Part shown: positions 58,392-64,000 of the stretch, piece after piece | How positions within the stretch are numbered: position 1 is the stretch's first letter | How the letters are laid out: each line of letters begins with the position of its first letter | Source: Bacteroidales bacterium | Lineage (GTDB): Bacteria > Bacteroidota > Bacteroidia > Bacteroidales > UBA932 | Length of the DNA: 64,000 nucleotides | Direction of reading: 5' to 3' | NCBI GenBank assembly: GCA_017443845.1 | Contig: JAFSXX010000016.1 | Span: 47,327 to 111,326 of the forward strand | Program-made: the position numbers and the translations under genes | Notes under the pieces: model-generated | The model's database searches: none | Told to the model about the DNA's origin: nothing | What the model saw: only the letters and a program-made list of their open reading frames with translations

Positions 58392-60002
58392 CTAGCTTAA
58401 TATTATCACATAATCGTAAACCGGCTGTCCGCCCTCCTGGAGGATGACCTCGCTGCGGGTGTAGCGTTTTGAGAGGTTCTCCCGGAGCGCTGCGGCTTCC
58501 GCGGCGTCGGTCCCCTCTCCCGACAGGAGCAGGATGATGTCGTAATTGCCTGCCCGGAGGCTTTCGCACAGGGCTTCCGCCGCCTCTTCGGGAGTGGGTC
58601 CGCTGGCGAGGATATCCTTGCGGGTGAAGCCCGCATACTCTCCTTCGCGGACCTGGTCGGTAGTGCGGATGGCGCGGGAGACCATTCCCGTCACGACCCC
58701 CTCTATGGCCTCTCCGAGGGTCGCCTCTATCTCGTCGGCGCTGCCGGCCGAGAGGTCGAGATTGGCAAGGGCGAAATAGCCTTCGCCGAGAGTCTTGCAG
58801 GGGATTACCCGGATATCGGCATCCTTGTAGATTTCAGCCGCCTGCTGCGCCGTAAGCAGGATATTGGAATTGTCAGGCAGCACGAATACCGTCTCCGCCC
58901 CGACCCTGTCGAAAGCCTCGATGAAGCTCTGCACCGGCGGGTTCATAGTCTGTCCCCCCTCGATCACCTCGTCGGCTCCCATTTCGCGGAAACTCGAAAC
59001 AAGTCCCTCTCCCGAGGCGACTGCCACCACCCCATAGGCCTTGCGGCGCTGCCTGAAGCGCTCGTCCATATGGTTCTCGTGGTGCTGGAGGGTCATATTC
59101 TCTATCTTGAGGGTGAGATATTCACCGTATTTCTGGCAATGGTTGAGGATCTCGCCGGGCGTCTTCGTGTGGACGTGCACTTTGATGATGGTATCGTCGC
59201 GGAAGAATACCAGCGATTCGCCGTGGGCCTGCAGCCAGTCGCGGATTACAGTCTCGTCGAAACTGTCGAGGTCCACCTTGCTCTTCTGGAGCCGCAGCAG
59301 GAACTCAGTGCAATAGCCGAATTCGAGTTCGCTGTCGGCGGTGAAGGCGTCAAGGTCCACTTTAGGGGCTCCGGAACGGGATTCCGTCTCGGGCAGGGCG
59401 ATCTCCTCCGCCACTCCGTGGATGGCATCGCGCATTCCCTCGAAGATATAGAGCAGTCCGGCCCCGCCGCTGTCCACTACGCCGGCCTTCTTGAGCACGT
59501 CGAGCAGTTCCGGGGTGTGTTCCAGGGACTGGGCCATCGCATCGGCAATGCGGTCGGAATACTCGCCGGCCGAATGGCTGCCGGCCGCGGCCTGCGCTCC
59601 TTCGCGGAGCACCGTCAGGATAGTGCCCTCCACAGGGTTGGAAACCGCCCCGTATGCCTCTTCGACGGCGCTTTTCATAGCCGCCTCGATTTCCGGCGCT
59701 CCCGCCTGCGAAACTCCGTCGAGCCCCTTGGCGAGCCCTGCGAAGATGCGCGAAAGTATGACTCCCGAATTGCCCCTGGCACCCATCAGCATCCCGCGGG
59801 AGACGCTCTGCGCCATTTCGGGCAGGGTTTCGCCGGTGGCGTTGCATCCCGCCTCCATTGTCATATACATATTGTCGCCCGTATCCCCGTCGGGGATGGG
59901 GAAGACGTTGAGGTCGTTGATCTCCTTGCGGCTGGCCCCCAGACGGGCGGCGCCGCAGCGCACCAGCGAAAGGTATTCGGAGGCTCCGATAATCTCCATC
60001 AT
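58392..60002 (-). CDS. DAK2-domain fatty-acid kinase (FakA-like)
   Basis: 536 residues, near the 540-550 of FakA. N-terminal DAK2 kinase domain has FPIPDGDTGDNMYMTMEAG (metal- and ATP-binding Asp residues) and GARGNSGVILSRIFAGLAKG. A middle domain and a C-terminal DegV-like domain (GVVAVASGEGLVSSFREMGAD; VFVLPDNSNILLTAQQAA) complete the FakA plan. FakA phosphorylates FakB-bound fatty acid to acyl-phosphate. Its start overlaps the MMPL gene by 4 bp. With FakB-like, PlsX and ACP downstream, the set would feed free fatty acids into acyl-ACP or phospholipid. Confidence 0.88.
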   Translation of the reverse strand: MMEIIGASEYLSLVRCGAARLGASRKEINDLNVFPIPDGDTGDNMYMTMEAGCNATGETLPEMAQSVSRGMLMGARGNSGVILSRIFAGLAKGLDGVSQAGAPEIEAAMKSAVEEAYGAVSNPVEGTILTVLREGAQAAAGSHSAGEYSDRIADAMAQSLEHTPELLDVLKKAGVVDSGGAGLLYIFEGMRDAIHGVAEEIALPETESRSGAPKVDLDAFTADSELEFGYCTEFLLRLQKSKVDLDSFDETVIRDWLQAHGESLVFFRDDTIIKVHVHTKTPGEILNHCQKYGEYLTLKIENMTLQHHENHMDERFRQRRKAYGVVAVASGEGLVSSFREMGADEVIEGGQTMNPPVQSFIEAFDRVGAETVFVLPDNSNILLTAQQAAEIYKDADIRVIPCKTLGEGYFALANLDLSAGSADEIEATLGEAIEGVVTGMVSRAIRTTDQVREGEYAGFTRKDILASGPTPEEAAEALCESLRAGNYDIILLLSGEGTDAAEAAALRENLSKRYTRSEVILQEGGQPVYDYVIILS

Positions 60003-62488
60003 TTCGATTGTCCTCCCCTTGTTTTGGCCGCGAATGCCGGAATCTTCATAAGAAGACGGAAAATCAGCGGTTCAAGGCAGTATGTCAGAAGTATCGTAGC
60101 GGTCATTCCGATGACCGAAATGATTCCGATGGAACGGATGGCCGGATGTCTTGCGAAGGCGAGTGAGGCCACCACTATGATCAACACCAGGGCGGAGAAG
60201 AATATGGCCGTCTTGTGCCACGAGAGCCGCTCCTTCTCGCCGGTCCGGGCCTCGTGCAGCAGGCCTTCCATCACGAAGATGCTGTAGTCCACCCCGATTC
60301 CGAATACGAATGTGGTGATGACTATATTGATGAGGTTGAATCCCAGCCCCGTTATGGCCATAAGCCCCTGCAGCACATACCAGCTCAGGAACATCGGCAG
60401 GAACGCCGTCACGGCCACCAGGATCCGCCTGAATGCCACCAGCAGCACCAGGAAGACGAAAATCGAGGAGATCAGCAGCGTGATGTTGAAGTCGTCGTGA
60501 ATGATCTCGACCATGTCGCGGCAGTAGTAGAAGGGCTCCAGGACGATGGTCTGCGGCCCGTTGACGATGGCCCCGATGACCCGGTCGTTGTCGGAGGGAT
60601 TGAACGAGACGTCGGTGAATATCATATACCTGCCGCTGCGCTCGTGCTCGATGAAGTTCGAGAGCATCTCTTCGGGCACCACTTCGGCCTCGAAAAGGTT
60701 GCCGGGCTCGTAATCGCCTTCAAGTAGGGCGAAGAAGGGGGTGAAGGTGGCGGGGGCGATATTGTTCCTGCGGGCCGAGGCCTCCATATCCCTCCGGAGC
60801 GCCGCGATCCGTGCGGGATTCCAGTACTCTTTCCAGAGATCGATGCGCCTCTGCTGCTCTGCGGAAGACTGGAACAGCAGCGGGGTGATGCTCGAATAGC
60901 CCTTCACAAGGCCCTCCGCCTTCAGGGAGTCGAGGCGGCGGAAGAGGTCGGAGTTGTACTCCAGGGCGCGGTCGAGGTCGTTGTCGTATGCTGCGAAGTA
61001 GAGGCTGGTGTGGCCCTGTTGGTTCTTCTCCTCATAGAGACGCTGGCTGGCCGTGATGACCTCCTCGTCGTAATCGAGGTTGCGCAGGTCGCTGTCGAAC
61101 TTGACCTTCGGGCTCATTATGATGCCTGCCAGGAGTATGACCGCCATCGCTCCGACGACCCATTTGTTGCGGTCCCAGGGGAATCCGTTTATCCTGTCGA
61201 TGAGCTTGAATCCCTTGGCGTAGCCCTGCCTCTGAGGCTTGTCTTCCATAAAGTGGGGCAGGAATATGAGGGCCGCCAGGGTGCTGCCCACCAGGGCGAA
61301 TGAGGAAAAGAGGCCGAAGTCGCGCAGCAGGTCGCTCTCGGTGAAAAGCAGCGCCAGGAATGCGCCCACCGTAGTGATGCATCCCAGAACGACCGGGGTG
61401 GATTCCTCCTGGAGCACCCTCTCGACTCCGCCTGCGAAGTAGTGATGTATGAGGATATGCAGGCAGTAGCTGATGGCCACTCCCAGGATTATCGAGCTTA
61501 TGCCCAGCGACATCAGCGACATATAGCCCTTGAGGCAGTACATGCAGGCCAGGGCGAAGACGGTGCCGTAGAGCACCGGGCCGATCATCCGGAGGATGAA
61601 TTTCCAGTCGCGGAAGCAAAGCAGCAGGATGATTATGATGAGGATCATCGAGATGCCCACCGTGAGGATCATATCGCGCTTGATGGTGCTGGCGTTGGAG
61701 ACGCTGCCCAGCGGGTTGCCGTGCGCGAGCACCCGTGCGTCGGGATGCTCCTGCTCGAAGGCCAGGCGGGTCTTTTCGAGCATCTTGTAGAAGCGCGTGG
61801 CCTTGCCCGACTCCATCTCCGTGAAGTTGGGGGTGACGAATGCCATCACCACGCTCCTGTCGGGGCAGAAGAAGTGCCCCTCCTCGATGGTATATCCGCC
61901 CACCGAGCCCTCTTCTTCGGGCATCAGCTTTGAGAGCAGGGCGCTCCTGAAGTTGAGGGGGTCGATGCTCACTATCTTGATGGCGTCGCCGGTAATGTCG
62001 TCGCGCAGCAGGGCGTAGTTCTCCTTCATCTGCTTTTCGATGGCCTCAGGCCTCATCAGGGCCTCGAAGCCGGCGTAGAACGAAGAGTCGATGAAGGAAG
62101 GGAAGTGGCCCAGGCCGTAATCCATCGCGCCGAGGGCGATATAGGGGTCGAGTACGCTCAGGATGCCGCGGATATATTTGCTATCGGGATCCTTTTCGAG
62201 CAGCGCCTCGGTGAATTCGTCCATATATCCGCCGAGGGTTACGGGGTCCAGGGGGCCGGCCCCTTCCGCGGAGGTTATCTGAAGGAAAACTTTATCCTTG
62301 AGGGCGATGTCGCTGAAGGCGAGTTCGCTCTCGGTGCTGCTGCGCGGCAGCAGTTTGGAGATGTCCTCCTCGAGCCTGAGGTTCAGTCCGAACCCGATGA
62401 AAACAGCCGTTGTAAGGCCGAGAAGCGTATAGAGAAGCCATTTATGCCCTTTAAAGAAGCGGTATAAAGGTACGAATATCCTGTGCAT
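59999..62488 (-). CDS. MMPL/RND-superfamily transporter
   Basis: 829 residues with two RND halves, about 12 membrane helices: one at residues 18-38, then a periplasmic domain of about 240 residues, five helices from about 270 to 410, and the pattern repeated. SLGISSIILGVAISYCLHIL and VFGIGVDYSIFVMEGLL are the helix-4-type motifs that carry the proton-relay Asp in this family (present in the second, GVDYS; Ala-Ile in the first). MMPL proteins export lipids and hydrophobic molecules. First gene of the operon with fakA, fakB, GNAT, plsX and ACP genes, so an acylated product is the likely substrate. Confidence 0.88.
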   Translation of the reverse strand: MHRIFVPLYRFFKGHKWLLYTLLGLTTAVFIGFGLNLRLEEDISKLLPRSSTESELAFSDIALKDKVFLQITSAEGAGPLDPVTLGGYMDEFTEALLEKDPDSKYIRGILSVLDPYIALGAMDYGLGHFPSFIDSSFYAGFEALMRPEAIEKQMKENYALLRDDITGDAIKIVSIDPLNFRSALLSKLMPEEEGSVGGYTIEEGHFFCPDRSVVMAFVTPNFTEMESGKATRFYKMLEKTRLAFEQEHPDARVLAHGNPLGSVSNASTIKRDMILTVGISMILIIIILLLCFRDWKFILRMIGPVLYGTVFALACMYCLKGYMSLMSLGISSIILGVAISYCLHILIHHYFAGGVERVLQEESTPVVLGCITTVGAFLALLFTESDLLRDFGLFSSFALVGSTLAALIFLPHFMEDKPQRQGYAKGFKLIDRINGFPWDRNKWVVGAMAVILLAGIIMSPKVKFDSDLRNLDYDEEVITASQRLYEEKNQQGHTSLYFAAYDNDLDRALEYNSDLFRRLDSLKAEGLVKGYSSITPLLFQSSAEQQRRIDLWKEYWNPARIAALRRDMEASARRNNIAPATFTPFFALLEGDYEPGNLFEAEVVPEEMLSNFIEHERSGRYMIFTDVSFNPSDNDRVIGAIVNGPQTIVLEPFYYCRDMVEIIHDDFNITLLISSIFVFLVLLVAFRRILVAVTAFLPMFLSWYVLQGLMAITGLGFNLINIVITTFVFGIGVDYSIFVMEGLLHEARTGEKERLSWHKTAIFFSALVLIIVVASLAFARHPAIRSIGIISVIGMTATILLTYCLEPLIFRLLMKIPAFAAKTRGGQSK

Positions 62489-62508
62489 AACTATTGTAAA
62501 CCGAATCG

Positions 62509-62516
62509 CAAATGTA
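62509..62516 (-). promoter_or_regulatory. Promoter -7 element of the MMPL-FakA operon
   Basis: Reads TACATTTG on the minus strand, 20 bp before the MMPL start. It is divergent from the box at 62531. Confidence 0.6.
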
Positions 62517-62530
62517 GCATAAATTCTCTT

Positions 62531-62538
62531 ATTTTTGT
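62531..62538 (+). promoter_or_regulatory. Promoter -7 element (TATTTTTG) of the dus gene
   Basis: TAnnTTTG match 18 bp before the start codon at 62557; the upstream box is not clear. The 68-bp divergent intergenic region holds both promoters. Confidence 0.55.
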
Positions 62539-62556
62539 GGGGATAAAAATCAGCGG

Positions 62557-63531
62557 ATGAAGATAGGCGGCATAGACTTGGGCGAGAGGCCGGTTTTCCT
62601 GGCCCCGATGGAGGATGTGACAGATCCTTCGTTCCGCTATATCTGCAAAAAATTCGGGGCGGATATGATGTACACCGAGTTCATCTCCTCCGACGGGCTT
62701 ATCCGCGACGCCGCCAAGACCATCGCCAAGATGCGGGTCTATGATTACGAGCGTCCCATCGGCATACAACTCTACGGGCACATTCCCGACGCCATAGTGG
62801 ATGCCGCGGTCCGCGCAGAGGCCGCCGGCCCCGACCTTCTGGATATCAATTTCGGCTGTCCCGTCAACAAGATCGCCCGCCGCGGCGCCGGCAGCGGAAT
62901 GATGCGTGAGCCCGACAAGATGGTGGAGATAACCCGCCGTGTCGTGGAGGCTGTAAAGCTGCCCGTCACCGTCAAAACGCGTCTGGGTTGGGATGAGGAG
63001 AGCAAGATAATAGTCGAGCTGGCCGAGCGCCTGCAGGATGTGGGCATCGCCGCCCTCACCATCCACGGCCGCACCCGCGCGCAGCTCTACAAGGGAGAGG
63101 CCGACTGGACCCTGATAGGGGCTGTCAAGGCCAATCCCAGGATGCATATTCCCATCATCGGCAACGGCGACATCACCACCCCGCAGAGGGCTGCGGAGTG
63201 TTTCGACCGTTACGGCGTGGACGGCATAATGATAGGCCGGGCGAGTTTCGGCCATCCCTGGATTTTCCGCGAGGTGAAGCATTATCTGGCCACAGGCGAG
63301 ATCCTGCCGCCGATGAGTGTGGCCGAGAGGGTGGACCTGGCCAAGGAACATCTGGCCAAATCCCTCGAGGTGAAGGGGGAGAAGGTGGGCATCCTGGAGA
63401 TGCGCCGCCACCTCTCCTGTTATTTCAAAGGATTGGAAAATTTCAAGGAAACACGACTTAAATTAGTAACTTTGACCTCTCCGGAAGAGCTTTTCGCGAC
63501 TCTGGATTTCATTAAGGAAAACTGGCAATAA
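62557..63531 (+). CDS. dusB: tRNA-dihydrouridine synthase (DusB-like)
   Basis: 324 residues. FMN enzyme that reduces specific uridines in the tRNA D-loop. FLAPMEDVTDPSFRYICKKFGADMMYTEFIS is the N-terminal signature; the catalytic Cys is in DINFGCPVNKIARRGAGSGMM; the FMN-phosphate site is IIGNGDITTPQRAAECF and GIMIGRASFGHPWIF. A C-terminal helical tRNA-binding domain ends the protein. It is followed 4 bp later by lpxK, probably co-transcribed. Subtype B is judged from the VNKI pattern; the symbol is tentative. Confidence 0.92.
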   Translation: MKIGGIDLGERPVFLAPMEDVTDPSFRYICKKFGADMMYTEFISSDGLIRDAAKTIAKMRVYDYERPIGIQLYGHIPDAIVDAAVRAEAAGPDLLDINFGCPVNKIARRGAGSGMMREPDKMVEITRRVVEAVKLPVTVKTRLGWDEESKIIVELAERLQDVGIAALTIHGRTRAQLYKGEADWTLIGAVKANPRMHIPIIGNGDITTPQRAAECFDRYGVDGIMIGRASFGHPWIFREVKHYLATGEILPPMSVAERVDLAKEHLAKSLEVKGEKVGILEMRRHLSCYFKGLENFKETRLKLVTLTSPEELFATLDFIKENWQ

Positions 63532-63535
63532 AGAT

Positions 63536-64000
63536 ATGATTAGCAAGGTTCTGCTCTTTCCCTATTATCTTACGCTCAAGATAAGGAACTCGCTCTACGA
63601 TTCCGGCCGCAAGGCCACCTATTCCTTCGACGTCCCCATAATCTGCATAGGCAACGTTACCGTCGGCGGCACCGGCAAGACTCCGATGACCGAATATGCA
63701 GTGCGCGTCTATTCCGAAAAGTACCGCGTGGCGGTGCTCTCGATGGGGTACAAGCGCCGCAGCAAGGGATTTGTGGTGGTCGGGGTGAACGATTCCGCCG
63801 AGCAGGTGGGCGACGAGCCTCTGCAGATCAAGCGCAAGTTTCCGAATATCACCGTGGCGGTGGACCGCAACCGCAAGCGTGGCATCGACAATCTCCTCTC
63901 GCTGGCCGACCGTCCGGAGGTCATAATCCTCGACGACGGCTTCCAGAGGCGCGAGATAGTGCCCCGCAAGACGGTGTTCCTGGTGGATTACAACCGTCCC
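63536..64000 (+). CDS. lpxK: Tetraacyldisaccharide 4'-kinase LpxK, 5' part (runs off the window)
   Basis: The first 155 residues of a protein usually near 350. LpxK adds the 4'-phosphate of lipid A at the inner membrane. A hydrophobic N-terminus (MISKVLLFPYYLTLKIRNSLYD) is followed by the P-loop IGNVTVGGTGKTPMTEYAVR, VLSMGYKRRSKGF, the switch VGDEPLQIKRKF and the Walker B-type VIILDDGFQRREI. Start chosen at the ATG 4 bp after the dus stop. Confidence 0.95.
   Translation, partial: MISKVLLFPYYLTLKIRNSLYDSGRKATYSFDVPIICIGNVTVGGTGKTPMTEYAVRVYSEKYRVAVLSMGYKRRSKGFVVVGVNDSAEQVGDEPLQIKRKFPNITVAVDRNRKRGIDNLLSLADRPEVIILDDGFQRREIVPRKTVFLVDYNRP

Overview
The window is chromosomal DNA of a GC-rich member of the Bacteroidota, most likely order Bacteroidales; genus cannot be fixed from sequence alone. 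The grounds are the repeated promoter signature TAnnTTTG (with TTTG about 19-21 bp upstream where present), near absence of Shine-Dalgarno sites, many SPII lipoproteins and outer-membrane barrels, and families typical of the phylum (S46 and S9 peptidases, a Pif1-like helicase with HRDC domain, a rplM-rpsI-rpsB-tsf block, a ribosomal S3 with an RGG-rich tail). No tRNA, rRNA or CRISPR array was found.

Layout. 1-7.9 kb (+): the end of mfd, an outer-membrane barrel, a TPR protein, lptC and a PpiD-type chaperone, i.e. envelope biogenesis. 8-12.5 kb (+): a very large alanine-rich coiled-coil lipoprotein with the codon use of a highly expressed gene, plus an outer-membrane barrel. 12.5-16.4 kb (-): an orphan FtsX-type permease and mutS. 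16.5-18.5 kb (+): a beta-lactamase-fold protein that has lost its catalytic residues, and rsmA. 18.4-22.7 kb (-): aspS, a tandem SGNH lipoprotein, ychF. 22.9-25.5 kb (-): NSS transporter, folA, thyA. 25.8-27.7 kb (-): an EEP-family hydrolase and mrp. 28.6-33.8 kb (-): a class C beta-lactamase-like hydrolase and a shortened S10 ribosomal operon (rplC to rpsC). 34.1-37.1 kb (+): a RAYT-like transposase and a Pif1/HRDC helicase. 37.3-47.1 kb (-): four secreted peptidases (one S9C, two tandem S9, one S46). 47.2-50.1 kb (-): tsf, rpsB, rpsI, rplM. 50.6-51.6 kb (-): a second RAYT-like transposase between two repeat arrays. 52.6-54.4 kb (-): an M14 carboxypeptidase. 54.6-55.1 kb (+): a LolA-like protein. 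55.1-62.5 kb (-): an operon of an MMPL exporter, FakA-like, FakB/DegV-like, GNAT, plsX and ACP, pointing to fatty-acid activation and export. 62.6-64 kb (+): a DusB-like gene and the start of lpxK.

The most unusual content is the repeat system. Four loci carry palindromic repeats with one geometry: a hairpin of about 35 bp plus a spacer of about 16 bp, giving a strict 51-bp period. Three unrelated stem sequences use it. Two of these families flank RAYT-like HUH transposases: one brackets the transposase-helicase operon, and the other forms arrays of 8 and about 16 units on the two sides of the second transposase. A third family forms a five-unit array with 16-bp terminal inverted repeats near 28.2 kb, followed by a pair of larger hairpins that again have a 16-bp spacer. 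I infer a REP/RAYT-like mobile system organised as 51-bp arrays. A second notable signal is a 24-bp identical element placed directly upstream of the promoters of two separate ribosomal-protein operons.
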